This document shows positions 24,975 to 34,080 of a DNA stretch of 64,000 bases, piece by piece. The first letter of the stretch is position 1, and each line of letters starts with the position of its first letter. The notes beneath the pieces were generated by a model. That model worked only from the letters and a program-made list of their open reading frames with translations, did no database searches and was not told the origin of the DNA. This DNA comes from Leeuwenhoekiella marinoflava DSM 3653 (GTDB lineage: Bacteria > Bacteroidota > Bacteroidia > Flavobacteriales > Flavobacteriaceae): contig NZ_FQUN01000027.1 in NCBI RefSeq assembly GCF_900129005.1, positions 1-64,000 of the forward strand, in the 5' to 3' direction. A program made the translations under genes and the position numbers.

Positions 24975-27560
24975 ATGTCAAGACAACCAAAACTAGAACG
25001 TTTTAACAATCAGGTAAAATCCAAGTACCAGGTTTACAATAGTTTATTTATGACTCTGCCATTTCATGGCATTACAGATACAGGGGTATTATTACCTCTT
25101 TTTGACAGAATCTGTACACGGGGTTATGATAACAAATACAATCCGGAAAAAATTGTAAACTATTTCTTTGAGAAGTATCAACGTGATGTATCTGAAGAAG
25201 ATCGTTACGATTTACTTTTTAGATTCATTCAGTATATAGAAAGACAAGTAGTGCTTTTTGATGCTATTGAAGATTCTGCTTATCGTACGGTAAACAATAT
25301 GGACGGTCGTGGAACCCTGCGCAATATTAAAGAAGAGGCGGAGGCGCAATCTAAAACTGAAGACTTGAAAGCATATCTTCAGGATTTTAAAATTCGTCCT
25401 GTATTAACTGCGCATCCTACACAGTTTTATCCGGGAGCGGTTCTTGGGATTATCAATGATCTTAGTGCTGCAATTAATGATAACAATCTCGAGATGATTA
25501 AAAAATTGTTATCTCAATTGGGTAAAACACCATTTTTCAAGAAAGAGAAACCTACCCCTTATGATGAGGCTGTGAGTCTGATCTGGTATTTAGAAAATGT
25601 ATTTTATAAAGCTTCAAGTCATATCTATAACTATTTACATCAAAATGTTTTCAAAGGAGAATTTTTTGATAACGAAGTAATCGATCTTGGTTTCTGGCCA
25701 GGTGGTGACCGTGATGGTAACCCATTTGTGACTACTGAAATTACCTTAAAAGTAGCTTCTCGTTTAAGAAGTACAATTATTAAAAACTACTATAGAGATG
25801 TACGCAAACTGCGTCGTCGTATAACTTTTAATGGCACCGAAGAGCCTTTGGCAGATTTGGAACGCAGACTTTTTGATAGTATCGCTGTTAAAGATGCTGA
25901 AGTAAAAGTTTCATTAGAAGAACTTCAGTCTACCTTAAAAAGAATCAGAAAACTGGTTATTGAGCGTCACGAGAGTTTATTCTTAGAAGAGATAGATGAT
26001 TTGCTTAACAAGATAACGATGTTTGGTTATCACTTTGCTGTTTTAGACATCCGTCAGGATAGTAGGGTGCATATGCATGTTATGGAGGAAATTGTAAAGC
26101 AATGTGCTAAAGATAATCTAGGCATTTTTCCTGATAATTATCTAGAGCTTGATGAAGCTAAGCAAATTGAAATATTACAAGATGTTAAAGGGAAGGTAGA
26201 TCCTGCAACTTTAGAAGATGATATTGCGCGTAAAACACTAGAAAGTGTATATGCTATACGTGAAATTCAAGCGCAGAACGGTGAACGCAGTTGTAACCGT
26301 TATATAATAAGTAACAACCAGACCGGACTTAACGTGATGCAGGCATTTTCTATGTTTCATCTTACCGGTTGGGAAAATCCTACAGTAGATATTGTTCCTT
26401 TATTTGAAACGGTACCAGATTTAAAGATCGCGCACGAGGTTATGCGTAAACTATATACGAACCCGGCATATGCTGCACATCTTAAAGCCAGAGGTATGAA
26501 GCAAACAATCATGCTTGGTTTTAGTGATGGTACCAAAGATGGAGGGTATTTAATGGCAAACTGGAGTATTTTTAAAGCAAAAGAAGAACTTACTAAAATA
26601 TCACGTGAGTTTGGAATCAAAGTAATTTTCTTTGATGGTAGAGGTGGACCTCCAGCACGTGGTGGTGGTAAAACACATCAATTTTATGCTTCTTTAGGAG
26701 AAACTATTGAAGATGAGGAAATACAATTAACCGTACAAGGGCAAACCATTAGTTCGAATTTTGGAACACCAGATTCTTGCCAATATAACTTGGAGCAGTT
26801 ATTGAGCTCAGGTATATTTAATGGCGTATTCTTCCAAAAAACAAAAGCGTTCCCGGATGCAGATCGCTCAACAATGGAAGAGCTTGCTGAAATTAGCTAT
26901 AAGACCTATTCAGACTTTAAAGCGCATCCTAAATTCTTAGGATATTTAGAGCGTATGAGTACTTTAAAATATTATGCTAAAACAAATATTGGCAGTAGAC
27001 CTAGCAAGCGTGGTAAGAGTGATAAATTAGATTTTTCGGATTTACGTGCTATTCCTTTTGTGGGATCTTGGTCACAACTTAAGCAGAATGTGCCTGGTTT
27101 CTTTGGAGTTGGTACTGCTATTGAAGCCTTTGAAGAAAGAGGTGAATTTGACAAGGTTAAGTCTTTGTACGAGAACAGTTTATTCTTTAAAACTTTGCTG
27201 GAAAATAGCATGATGAGTTTGACTAAATCATTCTTTGGTCTTACGGCTTATATGCAGGATGATCCGGAGTTTGGTGCATTTTGGGATTTGATTCATGATG
27301 AGTTTGAGCGTACTAAACGTATGTTATTAAAACTTACTGGTTACAGTGAATTGATGGAGGAAGAGCAAGCTGGTAAAGCTTCCATTCAGGAGCGTGAGCG
27401 TATCGTACTTCCATTATTGACAATTCAGCAGTTTGCATTGAAGAAAATTCAGGAAATGAGCAGGGAAGAAAATCCTGATCAGAAAAAACTGGATATGTTT
27501 GAGAAAATGGTAACCCGTTCTTTATTTGGTAATATCAATGCAAGTCGTAACTCGGCATAA
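24975..27560 (+). CDS. ppc: Phosphoenolpyruvate carboxylase, divergent Bacteroidota type
   Basis: An 861-aa enzyme that carboxylates PEP to oxaloacetate, replenishing the TCA cycle. The catalytic-His motif is VLTAHPTQFYPG (about 140-151), where most enzymes have HPTExxRR, so the usual Arg pair is missing. The PEP/bicarbonate motifs are IMLGFSDGTKDGG (usual form GYSDSxKDxG) and FDGRGGPPARGGGKTH (usual form FHGRGGxxGRGGGP). WPGGDRDGNPFVT is conserved. It is thus a clear but diverged member, slightly shorter than typical 880-950 aa forms. It is followed after 2 bases by a DinB gene. Confidence 0.9.
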   Translation: MSRQPKLERFNNQVKSKYQVYNSLFMTLPFHGITDTGVLLPLFDRICTRGYDNKYNPEKIVNYFFEKYQRDVSEEDRYDLLFRFIQYIERQVVLFDAIEDSAYRTVNNMDGRGTLRNIKEEAEAQSKTEDLKAYLQDFKIRPVLTAHPTQFYPGAVLGIINDLSAAINDNNLEMIKKLLSQLGKTPFFKKEKPTPYDEAVSLIWYLENVFYKASSHIYNYLHQNVFKGEFFDNEVIDLGFWPGGDRDGNPFVTTEITLKVASRLRSTIIKNYYRDVRKLRRRITFNGTEEPLADLERRLFDSIAVKDAEVKVSLEELQSTLKRIRKLVIERHESLFLEEIDDLLNKITMFGYHFAVLDIRQDSRVHMHVMEEIVKQCAKDNLGIFPDNYLELDEAKQIEILQDVKGKVDPATLEDDIARKTLESVYAIREIQAQNGERSCNRYIISNNQTGLNVMQAFSMFHLTGWENPTVDIVPLFETVPDLKIAHEVMRKLYTNPAYAAHLKARGMKQTIMLGFSDGTKDGGYLMANWSIFKAKEELTKISREFGIKVIFFDGRGGPPARGGGKTHQFYASLGETIEDEEIQLTVQGQTISSNFGTPDSCQYNLEQLLSSGIFNGVFFQKTKAFPDADRSTMEELAEISYKTYSDFKAHPKFLGYLERMSTLKYYAKTNIGSRPSKRGKSDKLDFSDLRAIPFVGSWSQLKQNVPGFFGVGTAIEAFEERGEFDKVKSLYENSLFFKTLLENSMMSLTKSFFGLTAYMQDDPEFGAFWDLIHDEFERTKRMLLKLTGYSELMEEEQAGKASIQERERIVLPLLTIQQFALKKIQEMSREENPDQKKLDMFEKMVTRSLFGNINASRNSA

Positions 27561-27562
27561 GT

Positions 27563-28087
27563 ATGACCATAAAGGATTTAGATCATAGCGAGTATAATGC
27601 GTTTTATAGAAACTATGTAGAATTAGTTAGAAATGATGTGCATTTGCTTGATGCGCTTAGAAACGGAAAACAGAAAAATGTTACATTTTATAATGAAATA
27701 CCTGAAGAAAAATGGCATTATGCCTACGAGTCCGGCAAATGGACAATCTTAGAGGTGCTTCAGCATGTTATAGATACAGAGCGTATATTTAGTTACCGTG
27801 CATTGCGTATTGGTAGGGGAGATAAAACTCCGCTTGCCGGTTTTGAGCAGGATGATTACATCAAGCCTTCTCAAGCTAATGAGTGCAGTATGCAAGAGTT
27901 GGTTGAAGAATATAGTTTGGTTAGAGATTGTACTATTAATTTGTTTAAAGGCTTTAATGATGAGGCTTTAGCAAATACAGGTACTTCTAGTGATGCTGCA
28001 TTATCTACCCGAGCTGCGGGCTTTATCATTTGCGGTCACGAAGTGCATCACGCTAATATTATATATACGCGATATCTAAACTCTTAG
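27563..28087 (+). CDS. DinB-family four-helix protein
   Basis: A 174-aa protein of the DinB/YfiT-like superfamily, four-helix bundles that often bind a divalent metal through three histidines. The His residues HVIDTERIF (about 68), together with the C-terminal ICGHEVHHANIIYTRY segment (about 152-167), fit that triad. Members include bacillithiol transferases and thiol-dependent hydrolases; most are uncharacterised. It starts 2 bases after ppc and is followed by a strong terminator, so it is the last gene of that transcript. No connection to PEP metabolism is known. Confidence 0.82.
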   Translation: MTIKDLDHSEYNAFYRNYVELVRNDVHLLDALRNGKQKNVTFYNEIPEEKWHYAYESGKWTILEVLQHVIDTERIFSYRALRIGRGDKTPLAGFEQDDYIKPSQANECSMQELVEEYSLVRDCTINLFKGFNDEALANTGTSSDAALSTRAAGFIICGHEVHHANIIYTRYLNS

Positions 28088-28111
28088 AACATTAACTAGT
28101 TAAATTTTGAG

Positions 28112-28137
28112 AGGCTGTAATTTTAAAATTACAGCCT
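28112..28137 (+). terminator. Perfect palindromic terminator after the DinB gene
   Basis: A 26-base perfect palindrome with arms beginning AGGCTGTAA and ending TTACAGCCT, followed by a T run. It ends the ppc-dinB transcript. Confidence 0.8.
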
Positions 28138-28158
28138 TTTCTTTTAGATTTATGTAAA

Positions 28159-28207
28159 CTTTGAGGCAAGCTCGGGTTATTTAAATCCTCGATTATCGAG
28201 TAAAGAT
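28159..28207 (+). repeat. Copy 1 of a dispersed element (TTTAAAT + CTCGATTATCGAG)
   Basis: The sequence contains GAGGCAAGC, then TATTTAAAT, then the palindrome CTCGATTATCGAG and TAAAGAT. Two longer copies occur at about 34815-34870 (reverse) and 58790-58846. Here it lies directly upstream of the membrane protein gene at 28215, reading in the same direction. Confidence 0.75.
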
Positions 28208-28214
28208 TTTAAAA

Positions 28215-28637
28215 ATGAGATTTGATATAACACATACAGCTTTTTATATAGATGACAATCAAAAGCAAAACAATCAGTTAATAGGGCTCGTCTTGAGTTT
28301 GAATTTATTTAGCTCGGGGGTTAGCCTGTTGAATAACTACACGGAAGGAATTTCATTAAGAAATTTGATTTCTTTTGTTTTGGTTGTAATTTCAATTGGT
28401 TTAATTCTCTATTTCTGGAAGAAAAAAACCTCAAAAACAACTATTGATTTGAGTGAAATTGAATTCTTAGCTGAAAAATCCCTCTTTGGAAAGTCTTATT
28501 GCTATCTCAAATTAGCTGATGGAAAAATCCGTGAACTGGAATCTCCTCAAACCGAAACAGGAATTAAGGATTTTAAAAATCAATTTCTGGATCAGAATAT
28601 CGTTATTAAGAACCTCTATTTTTTTAAATTCATCTAA
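28215..28637 (+). CDS. Small membrane protein, function unknown
   Basis: A 140-aa protein. Two hydrophobic segments lie at about 22-40 and 50-66 (LISFVLVVISIGLILYFW), followed by a soluble tail of about 70 residues (IEFLAEKSLFGKSYCYLKLADGKIRELESP). No recognised domain. It lies 2 bases before the pyrophosphatase gene and is probably cotranscribed with it. The start ATG at 28215 follows copy 1 of the dispersed element, which may contain its promoter or a regulatory site. I do not recognise the family. Confidence 0.6.
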   Translation: MRFDITHTAFYIDDNQKQNNQLIGLVLSLNLFSSGVSLLNNYTEGISLRNLISFVLVVISIGLILYFWKKKTSKTTIDLSEIEFLAEKSLFGKSYCYLKLADGKIRELESPQTETGIKDFKNQFLDQNIVIKNLYFFKFI

Positions 28638-28639
28638 CT

Positions 28640-29302
28640 ATGAATTACCGTACGCTATTTAGTTTGAGTTTAGTGATTTTAATGTGTTCCTGTAAGAATA
28701 CCAATAGTGATAAAAACGCATCAATTCCCAAAAAAGAAGCGCAAGAACCCCATAAAAATTTACTGAAAGATTTTCCGGCAATCAATGATTCAGGATTTGT
28801 AAATGCAGTTATAGAAATTCCGGCAGGAACTACGGAAAAATGGGAGCTTAATAAAACTAACGGAAAAGTAGAGTGGGAAGAAGTAGACGGTACTCCCAGA
28901 ATTGTAAATTATATCGGTTATCCCGGTAATTATGGAATGATTCCGCGTACATTGCTTGATAAAGAAAATGGCGGAGATGGTGATCCGCTAGATATTTTAG
29001 TTTTAGGGCCACCTGCTGAACGAGGAAGTATCATTAGTGGTAAGCTTATTGGGGTTTTATACTTAAAAGACCGTGGGGAGCGAGACGATAAACTAATAGC
29101 TGTTGCTGCTGATTCTCCTTTTGAGAACCTCAAAAGCATCAAAGAATTAGATGCTAATTTTCAGGGAGTTTCAGAAATTATCACGACTTGGTTTAGTAAT
29201 TATAAAGGACCTGATATGATGCAAGCTTTTGGCTTTGGCGATGCTAGAGCAGCAAACAAAGTATTGGAACAAGCAATCCGAGAATACAATACTGAAAAAT
29301 AA
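28640..29302 (+). CDS. Family I inorganic pyrophosphatase with lipoprotein signal
   Basis: A 220-aa protein that hydrolyses pyrophosphate to phosphate. The family I core is present: IEIPAGTTEKWELNK, YPGNYGMIP, the metal-binding GDGDPLDILVLG (about 112-123) and the LKDRGERDDKLIAVAAD block. The N-terminus MNYRTLFSLSLVILMCSC is a lipoprotein signal with the lipidated Cys at residue 18, followed by a polar Asn/Ser/Asp/Lys linker. Housekeeping pyrophosphatases are cytoplasmic and start directly at the core, so this one is probably anchored in the cell envelope and acts on periplasmic pyrophosphate. The gene is cotranscribed with the small membrane protein upstream. Confidence 0.88.
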   Translation: MNYRTLFSLSLVILMCSCKNTNSDKNASIPKKEAQEPHKNLLKDFPAINDSGFVNAVIEIPAGTTEKWELNKTNGKVEWEEVDGTPRIVNYIGYPGNYGMIPRTLLDKENGGDGDPLDILVLGPPAERGSIISGKLIGVLYLKDRGERDDKLIAVAADSPFENLKSIKELDANFQGVSEIITTWFSNYKGPDMMQAFGFGDARAANKVLEQAIREYNTEK

Positions 29303-29336
29303 AAAAGCGCCAGATTCTTTAAACCTGACGCCTTTA
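29303..29336. terminator. Imperfect hairpin between convergent genes
   Basis: AAAGCGCCAG and CTGACGCCTTT can pair with a bulge, between the pyrophosphatase stop and the kdsC stop on the other strand. It can serve both directions. Confidence 0.55.
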
Positions 29337-29352
29337 TAATTCTCGCAGAAAA

Positions 29353-29889
29353 TTAGTTTTGAACAGGACCGGCATTAAAATAATCCATCCAATTATCCTG
29401 AACTTTTAAAACTTGCTCAATCACATCACGCACACAGCCTTTACCACCTTTTTTGTGAGAAACATATTTAGCAATTTCTTTAATCTCTTTTACTGCATCT
29501 TGTGGGCAACATGGTAAACCAACCCCTTGCATAACAGGATAATCCGGGATGTCATCACCCATATATAATATATTTTCGGGCTTGATGCTGTTTGTTGTGA
29601 TGTACTCGTTAAACTGTTTCATTTTGGTGTGTGCACCAAGATGTATGTCAGTAACGCCTAGTGCTGCCAGTCTGCTGCGCACACCTTCATTAGTACCGCC
29701 GCTAATTATGCAAATTTTATATCCTTTGTCTAAAGCGCATTTAATCGCATAACCATCTTTTACGTTCATCGTGCGTAACATGCCTCCTTCTGAATCTATG
29801 ATTAATGATCCATCTGTCATCACACCATCTACATCAAAAATAAACGTTGTAATATTTCTTAGATATTCTTTGTAACTCTTATCGCTCAT
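29353..29889 (-). CDS. kdsC: KDO 8-phosphate phosphatase, HAD family
   Basis: A 178-aa HAD phosphatase of subfamily C0, matching KdsC by length and motif order. Motif I is FIFDVDGVMTDG (D19, D21), the Thr/Ser motif is IISGGT, the lysine is in GAHTKMK and motif III is MGDDIPDYPVM. It removes phosphate from 3-deoxy-D-manno-octulosonate 8-phosphate during KDO synthesis for lipopolysaccharide. It has no cap domain, so it must form a tetramer. It overlaps the upstream DUF2520 gene by 11 bases and is cotranscribed with it. Confidence 0.9.
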   Translation of the reverse strand: MSDKSYKEYLRNITTFIFDVDGVMTDGSLIIDSEGGMLRTMNVKDGYAIKCALDKGYKICIISGGTNEGVRSRLAALGVTDIHLGAHTKMKQFNEYITTNSIKPENILYMGDDIPDYPVMQGVGLPCCPQDAVKEIKEIAKYVSHKKGGKGCVRDVIEQVLKVQDNWMDYFNAGPVQN

Positions 29890-30646
29890 AATATTTTTGG
29901 ATTGCTTGGGTTAGTAGCGTATATAATTCTTTCTGTTCAGCGCTTTTTAAAGCTGAAAGCTGTTTATTTATAGTGATTGTATCATTGCGCTTTGCGGGGC
30001 CGGTCTGTGAATTTTCAGGACCAATGCGAAATGCTTTATCAATTGTTTCCAGCACTAAAGGTTTCAGTAATTCAAAAGGAACCTTGCTGTCATCACAGAG
30101 CTGTTTGGCTTCAGTCAAAATATGATTTGTGAAATTATTGCTGAAAACTGCTGCAAGGTGTAAAGCCGCCCGATCTTTAGAATTTACTGTGAAATAGTTC
30201 GCGGATAAGCTTTCAGTTAAAGTCTTAATCATCTCTAAATCTTGTTGAAGTTTTGATTCAATTAAAAAAGGTATTTTTTTGTAAATCAGTTCTTTTTCTT
30301 TAGAAAAGCTTTGTAGAGGATAAAGAACTCCGTAGCGTTTATTTTGATCTAAAATAGCCATTGAAGTACTTCCGGAAGTGTGAAGAATTAAAGCTTCAGA
30401 TTCAATCAATTGTTGGGAAACAGCAGCTATTGCAGCGTCACTAACTGCAATCAAAATTACATCAGAACTAAAAGTTTTTTCGAGTTCTTCATTTAGATTA
30501 GTGGTAGTGCAAAATGAATTGAAAACTTCTAATTCAGCTGCATTTCTTCCTGCAACAAATTGTAGATTAACGTCTTGAGCTGCACTAAAAGCTTTAGCAA
30601 GATGAAATGCAACATTCCCGGTACCGATTATTGAAAGGCTTAACAC
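29879..30646 (-). CDS. Rossmann-fold DUF2520 protein
   Basis: A 255-aa protein with an N-terminal NAD(P)-binding Rossmann domain (LSIIGTGNVAFHLAKAF, glycine motif GTGNVA) and a C-terminal DUF2520 helical domain from about residue 125 (KDRAALHLAAVFSNNFTNHI). The family resembles short 6-phosphogluconate or pyrroline-carboxylate reductase-like dehydrogenases; the substrate is unknown. It is the first gene of a two-gene operon with kdsC, an association seen in many Bacteroidota, but no role in KDO synthesis is established. Confidence 0.85.
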   Translation of the reverse strand: MLSLSIIGTGNVAFHLAKAFSAAQDVNLQFVAGRNAAELEVFNSFCTTTNLNEELEKTFSSDVILIAVSDAAIAAVSQQLIESEALILHTSGSTSMAILDQNKRYGVLYPLQSFSKEKELIYKKIPFLIESKLQQDLEMIKTLTESLSANYFTVNSKDRAALHLAAVFSNNFTNHILTEAKQLCDDSKVPFELLKPLVLETIDKAFRIGPENSQTGPAKRNDTITINKQLSALKSAEQKELYTLLTQAIQKYYER

Positions 30647-30758
30647 GCTTCAAAAGTAAACAAATAAGACTTAATTTATAAGGAATAGCCTGCGTTAAAG
30701 CTTTATTAATGCTCTTTTGTTTTGTAACTTCGCGCAATCAAAAAATTGCACATTTACT

Positions 30759-33700
30759 ATGCAAAAACGTATTGCAGATTTCCTGTTTTCTACCCGTTTA
30801 ATGGCTGTTTTATTTATTGTTTATGCTGTGGCCTTAGCTACAGGTACTATTCTTGACGCCGGCCAAGAAACTTCTCCCACACCTTACACACGTGAACTCG
30901 TTTATGAAACCTGGTGGTTTGAAATGATTCACTTGCTATTCATAGTAAACTTTGTGGGTAATATTTGGCGCTTTAAGCTGTGGCGTAAAGAGAAATGGTC
31001 TACACTGCTTTTTCACCTGTCCTTCATCCTCATTATTTTTGGAGCTGCCTGGACGCGTTATGTGGGTTACGAAGGTGTTATGCCTATTAGAGAGGGAGAA
31101 ACTCAGAATACTTTTTTAAGTGAAAAAACTTATTTACAGGTTTTTATCGATGGCGAAAAAGACGGCGCTCCTATGCGCAGGGTTTTAGATGCTAAACGTT
31201 TAAATCTTTCTACACGACTGGATAACAGTTTTGATTGGGAAACTGATTTTGCAGGCAAACCGGTAACCATCTCTTATTCTAATTTTATAGATGGAGCAGA
31301 AGAAGGTTTGATTGAAGATCCTAATGGTTTGGCACAACTTAAAATCGTTGAAGCTGGTGATGGCCAGCGACATGAGCATTTCTTAGAAGAAGGTCAGGTT
31401 GCGAGTATTCATAATATGTTGTTTGCTTTAAATAAACCTACAGAGGGTGCGATTAATATTGGGTATGATGGTGAGCATTATACGATAAACACCCCTTTTG
31501 AGGGCAGCACGCGTGTTATGGCAACGCAAACGGATTATGATGTTGCAAAAGATAGTGTTCAAGAGTTAAAGTTGCGGGCGCTTTATCAATTAGGCGGTAT
31601 GCAGTTTGTGATTCCTGACCCGGTAATGAAAGGTAAAAACGGTATTGTTGAGGCATTCCCAAAACAGAAAGGTCAGGCTGATGCTTTATTTGTTACTGTA
31701 AAAACTGAAGACGGCCAAGAGGAAGTAGGCTTATTAGGAGGTAAAGGTTTCAGTAATGAAATGGTGTCTACAAAAATAGGAGATCTTACTTTTCATATAG
31801 CCTACGGCAGCAAAGCTGTAGAATTACCGTTCTCTATCAAACTCAATGATTTTATTGCAGAACGTTATCCGGGAACTACCAATGCATATTCTTCTTATAA
31901 AAGTGAAGTGAGCGTTATTGAAGGACCGCAATCTGGTTTTGACTATGATATATTTATGAATCACGTTTTAGACCATAAGGGGTATCGCTTTTTTCAGGCG
32001 AGTTTTGATCCGGATGAATTGGGTACTGTACTTTCTGTAAATCACGATGCGGTAGGAACTTGGATTACGTATATCGGTTATTTTCTGTTGTATTTAGGTT
32101 TGATGATAATATTGTTTGATAAAGGAAGCCGTTTTGGAGATCTTAAAGTAAGACTGGATAAAGTGAAAGCTAAAAAAGCAAAGATTAGTGTTATCGCCAT
32201 TCTTTTCGCACTTGGCGGAAATACGCTTCAAGCGCAAGAAAATGAGGTTGTAGTAGAAAACGGAAACACTAAAGTCGTTGAGCAAAAGCCAGAAACTGTG
32301 ATTCCCGGTACTGCCACGCTAGAACAAGAGCAACACACAGCACCTACAAAAACGCAGATCGACTCGATGTTGATGGCCAATAAAGTGCCTGCCGAAGAAG
32401 CTGCTAAGTTTGGCAAGTTGGTTATACAGGACGATGGCGGGCGTATGATGCCGGTAAATACCTTTTCGAGTAAATTGTTGCGTAAATTAAGCCGAAGCGA
32501 TAGCTATGAAGGTCTTACCGCAGATCAGGTATTTTTATCTATGGTTGAAACTCCGTTTTTCTGGTATAATGTAGATTTTATTTATGTAAAACCAGCTAAC
32601 GACAGCCTTCGTGGAATCATAGGTGTACCAAAAGAACAAAAGTATGTAAGTGCTATAGATTTTATAGACAATATGGGGCGTAATAAACTCGACCCGTATA
32701 TAACAAGTGCCTATCAGGCTGAAGTTAAAAATGCATTTGATAATGATTTTATTGACATTGCAGAGCGTCTGGGCTTGTTGAATCGCGCTGTGAGTGGTGA
32801 GATTTTAAAGATCTTTCCTTTGGTTGGGGATGAAAACAACAAATGGGTTTCTTATCCAGAATTGAATGAGTCTGGTTATAAGGGGATGGATTCCTTATAT
32901 ACAAAACAGATTCTTCCGCTCTATTTTTCCGCTTTAAAAGAAGGAAATGAAACCGGAGATTATGCTAAGGCAGATACTTTTTTAAAGAGTATTAAGAGCT
33001 TTCAGGAGAAATACGGTAGTGCAGTAATGCCTTCTCAGGATAAAGTAGATGCTGAAGTATTTTACAACAAGCACGATATTTTTACCAAGCTGTACTGGAT
33101 GTACTTACTCGCCAGTATTTTTATGTTTGTTTTTGTGATCATTCGCATTTTTAAAGACAATACGTTTATTAAAGCGATGGTTCGTATATCTGGTGGGGCA
33201 GTAGGCTTACTTTTTGCGCTACATACCTTAGGCTTGATCTGGCGTTGGTATATCTCGGGTCACGCACCTTGGAGTGATGCGTATGAGTCTATTCTTTATG
33301 TAGGTTGGGCAACTATGTTTTTTGGTTTAGCTTTCGGGCGAAAAAGTTCGCTTACAATTGCCAGTACTGCTTTTGTTGCCGGTTTTATTTTATGGGGAGC
33401 GAGTATGAACTGGTTGAATCCTGCAATCTCAAACCTACAACCGGTTTTAGATAGTTACTGGTTGATGATTCACGTGGCAGTTATCGTTGGGAGTTATGGG
33501 CCGTTTACACTGGGGATGATTTTAGGTCTGGTTACGCTATTCTTGATATTGCTTACTACTACTAAAAATAAAGCCAAAATGGAGCTCAATATTAAAGAGC
33601 TTACCATCATAAACGAGATGGCTTTAACGGTAGGTCTGGTGATGCTTACTATAGGGAACTTCCTAGGTGGTCAATGGGCAAATGAAAGTTGGGGACGTTA

Positions 33701-34001
33701 TTGGGGTTGGGATCCTAAAGAAACCTGGGCGTTGATCAGTATTATGGTTTATGCATTTGTGATTCATATGCGTTTAGTTCCCGGTTTGCGCGGTAGATGG
33801 TTCTTCAATCTAATGGCAATATTGGCTTATGGAAGTATTATGATGACCTATTTTGGAGTGAACTTCTGGTTATCTGGGTTACACAGTTATGCAAGTGGAG
33901 ATAACATTTTAGATTTGAATAAAGCACTAATTATTTTTATAGGTGTAGTTGCATTTGCATTATTGGCGTACCCTAAGTACAAGAAGTTTTATAAGAAATA
34001 A
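30759..34001 (+). CDS. ccsBA: Fused ResB-CcsA cytochrome c assembly protein
   Basis: A protein of about 1080 aa that carries heme across the membrane and attaches it to apocytochrome c (System II). The N-terminal half is ResB/CcsB-like, with four membrane segments in about 1-470 and a large periplasmic part. The C-terminal 300 residues are CcsA/ResC-like, with six to eight membrane helices, the heme-handling WWD region WGRYWGWDPKETW near residue 990 and conserved His residues in HAPWSDAYE and HLGLIW-like blocks. The start is set at 30759, since the 14 residues of the longer frame from 30717 would overlap the probable TAACTTCG promoter element. It is transcribed alone. Confidence 0.92.
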   Translation: MQKRIADFLFSTRLMAVLFIVYAVALATGTILDAGQETSPTPYTRELVYETWWFEMIHLLFIVNFVGNIWRFKLWRKEKWSTLLFHLSFILIIFGAAWTRYVGYEGVMPIREGETQNTFLSEKTYLQVFIDGEKDGAPMRRVLDAKRLNLSTRLDNSFDWETDFAGKPVTISYSNFIDGAEEGLIEDPNGLAQLKIVEAGDGQRHEHFLEEGQVASIHNMLFALNKPTEGAINIGYDGEHYTINTPFEGSTRVMATQTDYDVAKDSVQELKLRALYQLGGMQFVIPDPVMKGKNGIVEAFPKQKGQADALFVTVKTEDGQEEVGLLGGKGFSNEMVSTKIGDLTFHIAYGSKAVELPFSIKLNDFIAERYPGTTNAYSSYKSEVSVIEGPQSGFDYDIFMNHVLDHKGYRFFQASFDPDELGTVLSVNHDAVGTWITYIGYFLLYLGLMIILFDKGSRFGDLKVRLDKVKAKKAKISVIAILFALGGNTLQAQENEVVVENGNTKVVEQKPETVIPGTATLEQEQHTAPTKTQIDSMLMANKVPAEEAAKFGKLVIQDDGGRMMPVNTFSSKLLRKLSRSDSYEGLTADQVFLSMVETPFFWYNVDFIYVKPANDSLRGIIGVPKEQKYVSAIDFIDNMGRNKLDPYITSAYQAEVKNAFDNDFIDIAERLGLLNRAVSGEILKIFPLVGDENNKWVSYPELNESGYKGMDSLYTKQILPLYFSALKEGNETGDYAKADTFLKSIKSFQEKYGSAVMPSQDKVDAEVFYNKHDIFTKLYWMYLLASIFMFVFVIIRIFKDNTFIKAMVRISGGAVGLLFALHTLGLIWRWYISGHAPWSDAYESILYVGWATMFFGLAFGRKSSLTIASTAFVAGFILWGASMNWLNPAISNLQPVLDSYWLMIHVAVIVGSYGPFTLGMILGLVTLFLILLTTTKNKAKMELNIKELTIINEMALTVGLVMLTIGNFLGGQWANESWGRYWGWDPKETWALISIMVYAFVIHMRLVPGLRGRWFFNLMAILAYGSIMMTYFGVNFWLSGLHSYASGDNILDLNKALIIFIGVVAFALLAYPKYKKFYKK

Positions 34002-34035
34002 GATTGCTCAATAGCGTACTAGTGTTGATAAAAGA

Positions 34036-34080
34036 GTTTTGGTATGCAATTAGCTATATGGGCTTTTTGCATATCAAAAC
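34036..34080. terminator. Inverted repeat after ccsBA, reaching into the methyltransferase end
   Basis: GTTTTGGTATGCAA (34036-34049) and TTGCATATCAAAAC (34067-34080) pair with one mismatch. It may end both the ccsBA transcript and the methyltransferase gene; the right arm lies in the last codons of the latter. Confidence 0.5.

Noticed and set aside
30717-30758. Longer start for the ResB-CcsA protein
   Set aside because: The 14 extra residues have no family match, and the DNA holds a TAACTTCG promoter-like element; the ATG at 30759 fits the family start.
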